A DNA stretch of 64,000 nt from Dongia sedimenti (lineage in GTDB: Bacteria > Pseudomonadota > Alphaproteobacteria > Dongiales > Dongiaceae), in contig JAUYVI010000007.1 of assembly GCA_030715195.1 (NCBI GenBank), positions 433,309-497,308 on the forward strand, written 5' to 3'. Position numbers and translations under genes: made by a program. Positions 26,485 through 36,927 of the stretch are shown piece after piece. The notes beneath the pieces are model-generated. The model was not told the DNA's origin. It did not search any database and saw only the letters and a list, made by a program, of their open reading frames with translations. Position 1 is the stretch's first letter; each line of letters starts with the position of its first letter.

Positions 26485-27216
26485 ATGGCCAGGCGCGAGA
26501 TCGAGCCCGATCTGCGCGATCTGATGGCGGCGCTGGATTACACCTTCCAGGATCCAGAGCTGCTGCGCATCGCGCTGCTGCATCCCAGCGCCGTCTCGAC
26601 CGGTCGGGGCAAGCGCAGCAAGAAGCCCGCCGACAAGGTCGGACGCAGTGCCGACAACCAGCGCCTGGAATTTCTCGGCGATCGCGTGCTCGGCATCGTC
26701 ATCGCCGAGATGCTGTTCCGCGCCTTTCCCGACGAGGATGAGGGCGCGCTCGCCCGCCGGCTCGCCGCTCTGGTGCGCCAGGACAGTCTCGACACCGTCG
26801 CGCGCGAGATCGCGCTCGGCCGCTATCTCACCATCTCGCGCGGCGAGGACGAAGGCGGCGGTCGCGACAATCCCGCCATCCTCGCCGATGCCTGCGAGGC
26901 GCTGATCGGCGCGGTCTATCTCGACGGCGGACTCGAGGCCGCGCGGAGCTTCGTCGAGCGCCACTGGCGCCCGAAGATGGATGCCGAGGCGAAGCCGCCG
27001 CAGGACGCGAAGACCGCGTTGCAGGAATGGGCCCAGGCCGCCGGCCTGGCGCTGCCGCTCTACACCGTGGTGAAGAGCGAGGGCCCGCCGCACGATCCCG
27101 TCTTCGAGGTCGAGGTCACGGTGGCGGGCCAGGAGCCGGCCTCGGCGCGCGGCCGCTCCAAGCGCGCGGCCGAGCAGGCCGCGGCGCGCCAGCTGCTGGA
27201 CCGGGTCGGCGCATGA
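26485..27216 (+). CDS. rnc: Ribonuclease III
   Basis: 243-aa double-strand-specific endoribonuclease for rRNA and antisense RNA processing. The catalytic signature NQRLEFLGDRVLGIVIAEML lies near residue 55, the second acidic pair in DACEALIGAVYLDGG near 135, and a dsRNA-binding domain covers about 165-240 (AKTALQEWAQAAG ... RSKRAAEQAAARQLL). ATG 26485 follows GGGGCGGGACC; ATG 26467 is an alternative giving six more residues. The stop overlaps the era start (ATGA). Confidence 0.96.
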   Translation: MARREIEPDLRDLMAALDYTFQDPELLRIALLHPSAVSTGRGKRSKKPADKVGRSADNQRLEFLGDRVLGIVIAEMLFRAFPDEDEGALARRLAALVRQDSLDTVAREIALGRYLTISRGEDEGGGRDNPAILADACEALIGAVYLDGGLEAARSFVERHWRPKMDAEAKPPQDAKTALQEWAQAAGLALPLYTVVKSEGPPHDPVFEVEVTVAGQEPASARGRSKRAAEQAAARQLLDRVGA

Positions 27217-28124
27217 GCGAGAACGCCACACCCTCGCGCTGCGGCTTCGTCGCCGTCCTGGGCGCGCCCAATGCCGGCAAGTCGACCATGGTCAACCGCG
27301 CGGTCGGCCAGAAGGTCTCGATCGTCAGCCCGAAGGTGCAGACCACGCGCAGCCGCGTGCTCGGCATCGTCAGCCAGGGCACGACCCAGATCGTGCTGGT
27401 CGACACGCCCGGCATCTTTGCGCCGCGCCGGCGCCTGGATCGGGCGATGGTCGCCGCCGCCTGGGGCGGGGCCGCCGATGCCGACGCGATCGTGCTGATC
27501 GTCGATGCGGCGCGCAAGTCGATCGACGACGAGACCCGCGGCATCATCGCCGGGCTGAAGCAGCAGCAGCGCAAGGTGATCCTGGCGCTGAACAAGATCG
27601 ACATCGTGAAGCGCGAGAAGCTGCTGGCCTTGACCGCCGAGCTCAACGCCGAGGGCATCTTCACCGACATCTTCATGATCTCGGCCGAGACCGGCGACGG
27701 TGTCGACGATCTGCTGCAGACCCTGGCGCAGCGCATGCCGGAGGGCCCGCATCACTACCCGGACGACCAGGTGACCGATGTGCCGATGCGCGCGCTCGCC
27801 TCCGAGATCACCCGCGAGCAGCTGTTCCGCCAGCTGCAGCAGGAGCTGCCCTACGCGCTCACCGTCGAGACGGATTCCTGGGAGGAGTTCGACGACGGCA
27901 GCGCCAAGATCCAGCAGACCATCTTCGTCGCCCGCGACAGCCAGAAGGGCATCGTGGTGGGCAAGGGCGGCGATCGCATCCGCCAGGTCCGCGAAGCCGC
28001 GCAGCGCGAGCTGCAAGCGCTGATGGACCGCAAGGTCCATCTCTTCCTCTTCGTGAAGGTCCGCGAGAACTGGGCCGAAGATCCCGAGCATTTCCGGAAC
28101 ATCGGCCTGGACTTCGAAGTCTGA
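27213..28124 (+). CDS. era: GTPase Era
   Basis: 303-aa GTPase required for 30S subunit maturation. G1 GAPNAGKST, G3 VDTPGIF, G4 NKID and G5 SAETGDGVDDL are all present, and the C-terminal KH domain includes IVVGKGGDRIRQVREAAQREL, its GxxG RNA-binding loop. ATG 27213 overlaps the rnc stop by 4 bp, so translation is coupled; the rnc-era pair is universal in this group. Confidence 0.97.
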   Translation: MSENATPSRCGFVAVLGAPNAGKSTMVNRAVGQKVSIVSPKVQTTRSRVLGIVSQGTTQIVLVDTPGIFAPRRRLDRAMVAAAWGGAADADAIVLIVDAARKSIDDETRGIIAGLKQQQRKVILALNKIDIVKREKLLALTAELNAEGIFTDIFMISAETGDGVDDLLQTLAQRMPEGPHHYPDDQVTDVPMRALASEITREQLFRQLQQELPYALTVETDSWEEFDDGSAKIQQTIFVARDSQKGIVVGKGGDRIRQVREAAQRELQALMDRKVHLFLFVKVRENWAEDPEHFRNIGLDFEV

Positions 28125-28209
28125 GCCTCACGCAGTCGTGACGGGCGTCCGATCGCCGCGCGGCCAATCTATCCTCACGGCGGAGGCGTTGTTCGAAGAG
28201 GCTCGATCC

Positions 28210-28629
28210 ATGACTCCGTCTCCGGTTTCCCCGTTCCGCACGCTCCGTTTCGCCATCCCCGCGCTGCTCCTGGCCGGCTGCGGCCTCACCGGCCCGGCGC
28301 ATGGCCCGGCCTCGCCGGATGCCGGCGCCAGCGTCACCATGGGCTTCGGCAGCTTCGAGCCGGCGACCATCGAGATCAAGGCCGGCCAGGCGGTGGAATT
28401 CCGCAACACCGCGCTGATCACCCATTCGGTGACCGACGATCCCAAGCTGGCCGAGGATGCCAAGGACGCGTCCGCGCCGGCCGGGGCCGCGCCGTTCAAT
28501 TCCGGCGATATCGCCCCGGGGCAGGTCTTCACCCAGACCTTCACCCGGCCGGGCACCTACGTCTATTTCTGCACCCATCACGAAGACATGGGCATGGTGG
28601 GCAGAATCGTGGTCGATCCGGCCTCCTGA
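28210..28629 (+). CDS. Cupredoxin-domain lipoprotein (plastocyanin/amicyanin-like)
   Basis: 139-aa protein with a lipoprotein signal: RFAIPALLLAGCGL, lipidated Cys at about residue 22. The mature part is one type I copper domain: TIEIKAGQAVEFRN, then the first His ligand in THSVTDD and the closing loop YFCTHHEDMGMVG with Cys, His and Met. The spacing is amicyanin/pseudoazurin-like. An unusual Ala-rich insert (EDAKDASAPAGAAP) is between strands. Probably a periplasmic electron carrier anchored in a membrane; partner unknown. Confidence 0.88.
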   Translation: MTPSPVSPFRTLRFAIPALLLAGCGLTGPAHGPASPDAGASVTMGFGSFEPATIEIKAGQAVEFRNTALITHSVTDDPKLAEDAKDASAPAGAAPFNSGDIAPGQVFTQTFTRPGTYVYFCTHHEDMGMVGRIVVDPAS

Positions 28630-28656
28630 CAACGCCCTCCGGCGTTCCCATATAAT
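28626..28656 (+). promoter_or_regulatory. Possible promoter (TATAAT) with small hairpin
   Basis: TATAAT at 28651-28656 is an exact -10 hexamer 36 bases before the next ATG. CTGACA at 28626-28631 could be the -35 box but the 19-base spacer is long. A perfect hairpin AACGCC-CTCC-GGCGTT (28631-28646) fills the spacer and may end transcription of the cupredoxin gene. Confidence 0.4.
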
Positions 28657-28691
28657 ATGAGAGAATTGGTCAGTCCCGCGGGAGACGGATC

Positions 28692-28979
28692 ATGGCGATC
28701 CAGGCAATTGGTGGCGTGACATCGACCGGCCCTGCCGCACCGACCGGTGCGGCGGGGCCGAGCGCCGCGACGCAGCGGGCCGAGGCGCAGTCCAAGGACT
28801 CGACCATCGTGATCGGCAAGGTCACGCGGACCAATCCCGACGGCTCGACCGTCACCACCATCACCTATGCCGACGGCCACACCAGGATCGAGACCACGCC
28901 GCCGAAATTCGCCGCCACCGACAGCCAGGGTCAAAGCCAGGCCGAGGGCAGGGTGACCGCGGTCGATATCCTGGTCTAG
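28692..28979 (+). CDS. Small hypothetical protein, 95 aa
   Basis: Starts ATG 28692 after GGGAGACGGATC. The N-terminal third is Ala/Gly/Pro-rich and probably disordered; the rest forms short beta strands (STIVIGKVTRTNPDGSTVTT, ITYADGHTRIETTPP). No family recognised and no signal peptide or membrane segment. A TATAAT box is just upstream. The beta-hairpin pattern NPDGSTVTTITYADGHT is reminiscent of small cytoplasmic proteins of unknown function in Rhodospirillales. Considered real because of the good ribosome site and promoter. Confidence 0.65.
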   Translation: MAIQAIGGVTSTGPAAPTGAAGPSAATQRAEAQSKDSTIVIGKVTRTNPDGSTVTTITYADGHTRIETTPPKFAATDSQGQSQAEGRVTAVDILV

Positions 28980-29046
28980 CTCCGGTCTTCCAACCGCCTT
29001 TGCGGACAGGCTATCTTCCCTCCATTGACGTGGAGGAGACGAGCCT

Positions 29047-29703
29047 TTGGACACTCCGGCTTTTTACGACACGCTGTTCGGCGACCTGCCGCTGGCCGAC
29101 TGGGCGCAGCATGGCAACAAACTGGAAGGCGAGCCCTGGGCTTCCTTCGCCCGCGCAACCGAGTTCCGGGCCGCGGGCCAGCTGGCCCAGGCCTGCCGCA
29201 CGCTGCTCGAGATCACCCGGATGCCCGATCTCGAGACCCGGCACACGCTCCAGGCCTGGAACGGGTTGCGCGAGCTGAACTGCCCGGAAGGCCGCTCGGG
29301 CGAGCGCGAGGTGTTGGGCGTCATCATCGAGGCGGCGGCCGAGCACGGCGATGACGGTCACGATATCCTCGCCGTCTATGTCGACGGCAGCGCGCTCTAT
29401 CTCGACCACAGCGGCGCGGTCACCACCTGGCCGTCGCGGGACTCCAAGCTCGAGGACGAGATCGACGCGGTGCTCGAGGCGGCAACCGCGATCCTGCCCA
29501 AGATCGGCCCCTGGCCCGAGAAGCGCCTGCCGCCGCCGGAGAAGGGCAACGTGCGCCTCAATCTGCTGACGCCGATCGGCCTCTGCTTCGGCGAAGGCCC
29601 GTTCGCCGCGATCGCCCGCGACCCGGTCGGCGGACCGCTGGTCAAGGCCGGCGCCGTCCTGGTGCACCGGTTGCAGCAGCAGCCCCGCGCGACCGTCAAC
29701 TGA
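29047..29703 (+). CDS. Conserved hypothetical protein, 218 aa
   Basis: Soluble protein, family not recognised by name. It starts at TTG 29047, placed by a strong GGAGGAGACGAG ribosome site. The first half is helical (FARATEFRAAGQLAQACRTL, TPR-like by eye), the second half has the strands DILAVYVDGSALYLDHSG and NVRLNLLTPIGLCFGEGPF. It sits between the small 95-aa gene and recO, 4 bp before recO, so it is probably cotranscribed with recO. No catalytic motif seen. Confidence 0.8.
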   Translation: MDTPAFYDTLFGDLPLADWAQHGNKLEGEPWASFARATEFRAAGQLAQACRTLLEITRMPDLETRHTLQAWNGLRELNCPEGRSGEREVLGVIIEAAAEHGDDGHDILAVYVDGSALYLDHSGAVTTWPSRDSKLEDEIDAVLEAATAILPKIGPWPEKRLPPPEKGNVRLNLLTPIGLCFGEGPFAAIARDPVGGPLVKAGAVLVHRLQQQPRATVN

Positions 29704-29707
29704 GCGG

Positions 29708-30445
29708 ATGGATTTCACCGACGACGCGATCGTGCTCTCCGCCCGCCGCCATGGCGAGGCCAATGCCGTGCTCTCGGTGCTGACGCGCGAGCACGGCCGC
29801 CATCTGGGCCTGGTCAAGGGCGGAACCTCGCGGCGGCAGCGGCCGATGCTGGAGATCGGCAACCGGCTCAGGGTCCACTGGCGCGCGCGGCTGGACGAGC
29901 AGCTCGGCAACTTCACCGCCGAGCCGGTCGACGCGGTGTCTGCGATCCTGCTGCACGATCCCTTGAAGCTCGCGGCCCTCGCCGCCGCCTGCGCCGTCGC
30001 CGACGTGGTGCTGCCCGAGCGCGAGCCGCATGAGGACGTCTACCAGGCGACCGCCCGCCTCACCGATGCGATCACCGGCGAGAGCGCTTCCTGGCCCGCC
30101 GATTACGTGCGCTGGGAGCTCGAATTGCTGACCGCCCTCGGTTTCGGCCTCGATCTCAGCCGCTGCGCGGTCACCGGCGACACGGCCGATCTCGCCTTCG
30201 TCAGCCCGAAGACCGGGCGCGCGGTCAGCCGCGCCGCCGGCCAGGGCTATGTCGATCGCCTGCTGCCGCTGCCCGCCTTCCTGCTCGGCGCTGCGTCATC
30301 GGACCGCAGCGATCACCTGGCCGGGTTGCGCCTCACCGGCTGGTTCCTCGACCGCCACGTGCTGCACGGGCCGATCACCGACAAGCGGCTGGAAACCCGC
30401 GCGCGCTTCATCGACCGTCTGGCGCAGGAGAGCCGGCAGCGCTAA
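29708..30445 (+). CDS. recO: DNA repair protein RecO
   Basis: 245-aa mediator that loads RecA with RecR on SSB-coated DNA. The N-terminal OB fold is typical: DDAIVLSARRHGEANAVLSV, LTREHGRHLGLVKGG, and RPMLEIGNRLRVHW. The C-terminal helical part is complete; the zinc-binding cysteines of some RecO proteins are reduced to one (SRCAVTGDTADLAF). Position after era and before parC fits Rhodospirillales gene order. Confidence 0.93.
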   Translation: MDFTDDAIVLSARRHGEANAVLSVLTREHGRHLGLVKGGTSRRQRPMLEIGNRLRVHWRARLDEQLGNFTAEPVDAVSAILLHDPLKLAALAAACAVADVVLPEREPHEDVYQATARLTDAITGESASWPADYVRWELELLTALGFGLDLSRCAVTGDTADLAFVSPKTGRAVSRAAGQGYVDRLLPLPAFLLGAASSDRSDHLAGLRLTGWFLDRHVLHGPITDKRLETRARFIDRLAQESRQR

Positions 30446-30476
30446 CCTCGGCGCGGGTTTCAAATCGGGGTTCTCC

Positions 30477-31718
30477 ATGTCAGAGCAGCATATCGCCGTG
30501 ATCGGCGCCGGCATTGTCGGCGTCTCCGCGGCGCTTCACCTGCAGCGCGACGGCCACCGGGTCACGCTGATCGACGAGCGCAACCCGGGCGAGGGGACAT
30601 CCAAGGGCAATGCCGCGGTGCTGGCGATCGATTCCTGCGCGCCGGTCGCGACCCCCGGCGTGCTCTGGGACGTGCCGCGCTACCTGATGAACCCGATGGG
30701 CCCGCTCGCCATCCGCTGGTCCTATCTGCCGAAGATCGCGCCCTGGCTGCTGCGTTTCATCGCCGCGAGCCGGCCGGAGCGGGTCGAGGAGATTTCCATC
30801 GCGCTGCGTGCGATCCTGCTCCGCGCCACCGACGTGCACCGCGACCTCGCCCGCGCCATCGGCGAGACCGCGATCCTCAAGGAGACCGGCTGGCTCGGCG
30901 TGTTCGAGAGCGACAAGAAGTTCGAATCCTATCAATGGGATCTCGATCTGCAGAAGCGCCGCGGCGTCGAATACAGGGTGATGGCGCAAGAGGAGATCCG
31001 CCAGTTCGAGCCGGCCCTGCAGCCGATCTTCCGCCACGCCGTCTACTATCCGGAAAATTCCTACGTGCTCGACAATTTCCGCCTGGTGCGCGAGGTGGCG
31101 GCGCTGTTCGCCGCGAATGGCGGCACCATTCTGAAGCAGCGGGTCACCGGCTTCGACTTCGGGGCAAAAGGTCCCAGCGCCGTCAAAACCGAAGCACAAA
31201 GCATCCCGATCGACGGTGTCGTCGTCGCGGCCGGCGCCTGGTCGAAGAAGCTCACCGCCATGCTCGGCCACAAGGTGCCCTTGGACACCGAGCGCGGCTA
31301 TCACGTGACCCTGCCCAACGCGCAGAAGATGCCGCGGATGCCGCTCTATTCCGGCGATCATTCCTTCGCGGTGACGCCGCTCGAAGTGGGCCTGCGCTTC
31401 GCCGGAACGGTGGAGCTGGGCGGGCTCGAGGCCGCGCCGAACTACGCCCGCGCCGAGATCCTGATGCAGCACGGCCGCCGCATGTTCGGCGAGCTCGACC
31501 AGAGCGGCCGCAGCGACTGGATGGGCTTCCGCCCCTCGATGCCGGATTCCTTGCCCGTCATCTCCCAGGGCCGGCGCTACTCGAACACCTGGTTCGCCTA
31601 TGGCCACGGCCATCTCGGCCTGACCCTCGGGCCCGTCACCGGCAAGCTGATCGCCGACCTGGTCGCCGGCCGCGACGCCGGGCTGGATCTCAAGCCGTTC
31701 GCGATCGACCGGTTCTGA
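30477..31718 (+). CDS. FAD-dependent amino-acid oxidoreductase (DadA-like)
   Basis: 413-aa DAO-family flavoprotein. The dinucleotide-binding motif is IAVIGAGIVGVSAALHL with the acidic end of strand 2 in VTLIDERNPGEGTS. Middle and C-terminal features fit D-amino-acid dehydrogenase small subunit-like enzymes: VVVAAGAWSKKLTAMLG, LDTERGYHVTL and the terminal WFAYGHGHLGLTLGP. The substrate is probably a D-amino acid or related amine; electrons would pass to the respiratory chain. It is inserted between recO and parC with its own ribosome site. Confidence 0.9.
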   Translation: MSEQHIAVIGAGIVGVSAALHLQRDGHRVTLIDERNPGEGTSKGNAAVLAIDSCAPVATPGVLWDVPRYLMNPMGPLAIRWSYLPKIAPWLLRFIAASRPERVEEISIALRAILLRATDVHRDLARAIGETAILKETGWLGVFESDKKFESYQWDLDLQKRRGVEYRVMAQEEIRQFEPALQPIFRHAVYYPENSYVLDNFRLVREVAALFAANGGTILKQRVTGFDFGAKGPSAVKTEAQSIPIDGVVVAAGAWSKKLTAMLGHKVPLDTERGYHVTLPNAQKMPRMPLYSGDHSFAVTPLEVGLRFAGTVELGGLEAAPNYARAEILMQHGRRMFGELDQSGRSDWMGFRPSMPDSLPVISQGRRYSNTWFAYGHGHLGLTLGPVTGKLIADLVAGRDAGLDLKPFAIDRF

Positions 31719-31722
31719 GCGC

Positions 31723-32139
31723 CTACTGCGCCTGCTCCAGCGCGCGCTGCAGCACCTGGCAATGCGGGTTGCCGGGATCGCCGGCGCATTGCTGCTGCAG
31801 ATAGGCGCCGATCTTCGGGCAGCTCTTGAGCAGTGTCACGTTGCGCGAGAGCTCATCGCCCGCGAGCTTCGCGCCGGCGAAGCTGGCCTGGGTCCCGTCG
31901 GCGATCGCCTGCTTGAATTCCTCCGACAGCAGGTTGATCGCGACGTCGGCGGAGCAGCTGCAATTGCCCTGCAATTCGCTCCCGCTGCCGAAGCGCCCGG
32001 CTTCCATGCATTTGCCATAGGCCACGTCATGGATCTGCTGCACGATCGCCGCCGCGCTGTTCTGTGCCGCGGCGCTCCCCGGCAGGACCGGACCGGCGAG
32101 CAGCATCAGCGTCAGGAAGATGGCAGACCGGCGGGTCAT
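31723..32139 (-). CDS. Exported Cys-rich hypothetical protein, 138 aa
   Basis: Signal peptide RRSAIFLTLMLLAGPVLPGS, probably cut after AAA/AQ near residue 26. The mature domain is helical with six cysteines, including GKCMEAG, GNCSCSADVAINLL and LLKSCPKIGAYLQQQC, likely in disulfides. The frame is open upstream but only ATG 32139 begins with a signal peptide. The CxCS element followed by a long helix and a later Cys resembles the protein at 36371-36712, suggesting a shared small-domain family. Function unknown. Confidence 0.75.
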   Translation of the reverse strand: MTRRSAIFLTLMLLAGPVLPGSAAAQNSAAAIVQQIHDVAYGKCMEAGRFGSGSELQGNCSCSADVAINLLSEEFKQAIADGTQASFAGAKLAGDELSRNVTLLKSCPKIGAYLQQQCAGDPGNPHCQVLQRALEQAQ

Positions 32140-32316
32140 TTCGGCTCCAAAAAGCGGCGATTCGGCCCCGCATTCTCCGGTTTTGTTCCGGGAAGGAAAG
32201 TGCTTTTCTCGCCGCTCCGGTGTAAAATTTGTCCCGCTGAGGGAACGCAGGCGCCCGGTTCCTTGTTTTGGGATTCGCGTTCTCCAAGCCTCGCGAACAA
32301 GAAACGGACACAACCC

Positions 32317-32481
32317 ATGCGCAAAACCATCCTTTGCCTCGTCACCCTGGGCGGCCTGTTCCTGCTCGGCGCCTGCACCGAGATGAACAGCTGCACCGGA
32401 AACGGCTATCTCAGCCCGGAATATTGCACCGGGACCCTGCACCCGAACGCCGGCCCGTACGGCAGCCTCCACAACAAATAA
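32317..32481 (+). CDS. Very small lipoprotein, 54 aa
   Basis: Starts ATG 32317 with KTILCLVTLGGLFLLGAC, a clear lipoprotein signal with lipobox LGAC (Cys20). The mature part is only about 35 residues, with three Cys (EMNSCTG, SPEYCTG) and Gly/Tyr-rich. No family recognised. It is divergent from the Cys-rich exported protein at 32139, so the 178-bp gap probably holds both promoters. Confidence 0.7.
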   Translation: MRKTILCLVTLGGLFLLGACTEMNSCTGNGYLSPEYCTGTLHPNAGPYGSLHNK

Positions 32482-32504
32482 CGCCTCCACGTCTCCTCCC
32501 CCCG

Positions 32505-32594
32505 TCCGCGCAGGCGGACAGTCGTCCGCGACTTTCCGCGCAGGCGGACAGTCGTCCGCGATTTTCCGCGCAGGCGGACATTCGTCTGCGGGTT
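32505..32594. repeat. Three 30-bp tandem repeats with internal palindrome
   Basis: Units at 32505-32534, 32535-32564 and 32565-32594. Each starts with the imperfect palindrome TCCGCGCAGGCGGA followed by CAGTCGTCCGCGAYTT; unit 3 is more divergent at its end. There is no spacer between units. A single copy of the 14-base core also occurs at 37715-37728. Located 97 bp upstream of parC. Confidence 0.9.
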
Positions 32595-32690
32595 GGGGGG
32601 AGGCCGGGAGGGGTCCATCTCTTGACTTGAAGGGGCGGCGGCCTATCCATAACCCGGAATCCGTCCGCTTTCCCCGAGTCGTGAGTATCG

Positions 32691-34955
<2,265 letters not shown>

Positions 34956-34978
34956 GCCGGCGCGAGCAAGAATACGCC

Positions 34979-35005
34979 GTCATGCCCGGCCTTGAGCCGG
35001 GCATC
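34979..35005. repeat. Short palindrome after parC
   Basis: GTCATGCCCGGCCTTGAGCC continuing to GGGCATC folds into a stem of ATGCCCGG with CCGGGCAT around a short loop, 23 bases after the parC stop. It could be the parC terminator or a short relative of the palindromic repeat family that follows at 35043. Confidence 0.6.
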
Positions 35006-35042
35006 TCTCTCCAGCGTCGCACCGCCTCGCAACCACTCCGCC

Positions 35043-35129
35043 GTCATCCCCGAACTTGGTTCGGGGATCCACGCCTTATCTTTCTTCAAACCCCAAGGCG
35101 TGGATCCCGCGGCCTAGCCGCGGGATGAC
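35043..35129. repeat. Palindromic intergenic repeat, copy C
   Basis: GTCATCCCCGAACTTGGTTC at the left, then GGGGATCCACGCCTT, a short loop, CAAGGCGTGGATCCC and a right arm CCGCGGCCTAGCCGCGGGAT ending in GAC. Same architecture as copies A and B. Confidence 0.88.
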
Positions 35130-35218
35130 GACCGAGTTGGTCTACGCCCGCGCCGCCGCACCACCAGCCCAAACCCGAGCGCGCACCAACCATGCCGAGG
35201 ACACGCCCGGGCATCGGA

Positions 35219-35892
35219 TCACGCTGCCCGAACCGCGCGCCATCGCTTGTTGCGCCAGCCGAACAGGCCCAAGGCCGTGATCGACGATGCGAACAATGGC
35301 AAGGTCGGCGGGATTGGCGTCGTGGCCACCGGGGGTGTCGTTACCGGAGACGTCTGCGTGAGCTCCGCCCCCGCCGCCGTTACCAGGAAAGCAAAATCGG
35401 GTGGCGAAACCGTGCCGCTCTGGGAAATGGCGATCACTCCGTTGAATCCCGTCGGACGTCCGCACAGGCCGAAGGAGGCCGCGGCGCCGATGCAGACATC
35501 GGTTGCGACCTGCGCGTCGGCATGCGCCTGAAGGAAGAACGAGCCGTCCTGGCCCGGATGGAAAGAGAACGAGACCAGGTTGGACAAATCTCCGCCCTGG
35601 ACCAGGTGGACCGGCTGGCCGGCCAGAAAATCCGTGACGTCATACGAGAAGTCGATCAGGTCCGCCTTGCCGACGATGCCCGTCGCGGGCGCATCGGAAA
35701 AGGAGAAAGAGCCGGAAACAGTGGCCGCAATGTCCTGGTCGGGACGGGTCGCCGAAAATACCCGCTCTGCGTGAAGCTGTAGGTCGTGATCGTGGAGGCT
35801 TCCGCGCTCCCGGCGAGGGCAAGCGCCGCCGTCACCATCGCCCCAACTATCATCGCCCCAGGCATCACGGCGCAGGCGACCCGTGCGCGCAT
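35219..35892 (-). pseudogene. Frameshifted exported protein with PEP-CTERM-like tail
   Basis: From ATG 35892 the frame encodes a signal peptide (MPGAMIVGAMVTAALALAGS, then AEAS) and STITTYSFTQSGYF. At the four A's of 35755-35758 (T's on the coding strand) the sense continues in another frame: SATRPDQDIAATVSGSFSFS ... to the stop at 35219. Adding one base restores a 224-aa protein. The C-terminus is TPIPPTLPLFASSITALG followed by Trp and basic residues, a PEP/VPxPA-CTERM-type sorting signal. So this is an exported, surface-processed protein inactivated by a one-base loss, or a sequencing error in a homopolymer. Confidence 0.75.
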
Positions 35893-36105
35893 GCCCGAGC
35901 CAAGGAACGCTCCCGCAGCCCTCAGCTTCCTGTCCGCCACGTTGATCCCTTTCTTCCGTCCTCGGCGCAGCCAACACGTGCCGTTGCTATCATCGCCACC
36001 AACCGAAGCAGGATGCCGTTTGGTTATGATTTCGATGCTTCGCACCGCTGATAGGCGGGAACTCCTTGGCCGGCCGGCGGAATGACGAGCAACTGCAATT
36101 TCTCC

Positions 36106-36190
36106 GTCATCCCCGAACACCGCCGACGTAGGTCGGCTTCGCCTCCGGGTTCGGGGATCCACGCCTTGGGGCTCGAAGAAAGGAAGGCGC
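36106..36190. repeat. Palindromic intergenic repeat, copy D (interrupted)
   Basis: GTCATCCCCGAACA ... GGTTCGGGGATCCACGCCTT is the copy C left arm split by about 27 bases that themselves form the palindrome GCCGACGTAGGTCGGC. The inner right arm (AGGAAGGCG) is present but the outer right end is lost. Confidence 0.75.
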
Positions 36191-36292
36191 GGCCGCGCAG
36201 CGCGAGGCGAACGCGAAGACTCTCTCCGTCTTCCCGCCCTCCAGCCAGTCGGCGAAGGCCGATATCCGTCGGCGTGGCGGGTGAGGGTGGGG

Positions 36293-36368
36293 GCGAGCGC
36301 GCCGAAGATCGAGCAGGGCAGGCCGGTCGCGAAGAAGGCCAGCGAAAGAAACGTGTGCGTGGTGTCGC
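36293..36368 (-). pseudogene. 76-bp scrap of the PEP-CTERM gene at 36928
   Basis: This stretch matches 37122-37197, an internal part of the PEP-CTERM-type gene, base for base without gaps and with about six mismatches. Same orientation. It has no start or stop of its own and ends 2 bp before the stop codon of the next small gene. It is a remnant of a partial duplication. Confidence 0.8.
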
Positions 36369-36370
36369 GT

Positions 36371-36712
36371 CTAGTTGCCGCTCGGCATCGCCTTCTTCGC
36401 CTCGATCGCGCAGTCCAGAGAGAGCTGCGTCAGCCGGTTCATGACCGACTTCGGCGGCTCGGTGTTTTGGGCCATCGCTTGAACCACGGAGAGGTATTCA
36501 TCCAGCGTGACGGACTCGGATATCTTTTCCATGCTGCAGTCGCAAGCGGCCTTGCAAAAGTTCTCCGGGGCGCCCTTCTTTGCGCAGCCGGCGAGGCAGG
36601 TCGCGTGATCGGCGTCGAGATAGCGTTGCGGAATCGGTTCGGCCTGACAGGCGAGAGCAAATCCCAGCCAGCATGTCGCGGCGATGCAGAGTGATGGAAT
36701 TCTCATGGACAT
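36371..36712 (-). CDS. Exported Cys-rich hypothetical protein, 113 aa
   Basis: Starts ATG 36712 behind GGGGGAGGAC. Signal peptide SMRIPSLCIAATCWLGFALA, probably cut near CQA/EP. The mature part carries HATCLAGCAKKG, ENFCKAACDCSMEKI and a late DCAIEAKKA cysteine, likely three disulfides in a helical domain. The CDCS element followed by a long helix parallels CSCS in the 138-aa protein at 31723-32139. No function known. Confidence 0.72.
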   Translation of the reverse strand: MSMRIPSLCIAATCWLGFALACQAEPIPQRYLDADHATCLAGCAKKGAPENFCKAACDCSMEKISESVTLDEYLSVVQAMAQNTEPPKSVMNRLTQLSLDCAIEAKKAMPSGN

Positions 36713-36832
36713 CGGTGTCCTCCCCCAAGGGCCGCGAGTGTGCCACTGCCGGTAGAGCGAGGCAACGGGAGTCCGCGGAGCCGCATCCCAGCTCCGCAAT
36801 CGTCGCGGCCGAAGGCTGACGGCAACAGCGTC

Positions 36833-36853
36833 CCTTCTCCCGTGGGGAGAAGG
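36833..36853. repeat. Hairpin CCTTCTCCC-GTG-GGGAGAAGG
   Basis: Nine-base perfect stem with a three-base loop, followed by ACAGGATGAGGG. This type of element is common between genes in proteobacteria and may be a terminator or short dispersed repeat. The rest of 36713-36927 shows nothing else. Confidence 0.6.
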
Positions 36854-36927
36854 ACAGGATGAGGGTCTTGAAGCTGCTTGAGGCCCATCAGGCCCGAGCG
36901 CGATCGAACCTGAACGCCCGCCCGCGC

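Noticed and set aside
32505..32594. CRISPR-like array
   Set aside because: The 30-bp units are directly adjacent without spacers and no cas genes are present.
35755..35758. Programmed -1 frameshift in the PEP-CTERM-type gene
   Set aside because: The site lacks a canonical slippery heptamer and I see no downstream stimulator; mutation or sequencing error is simpler.
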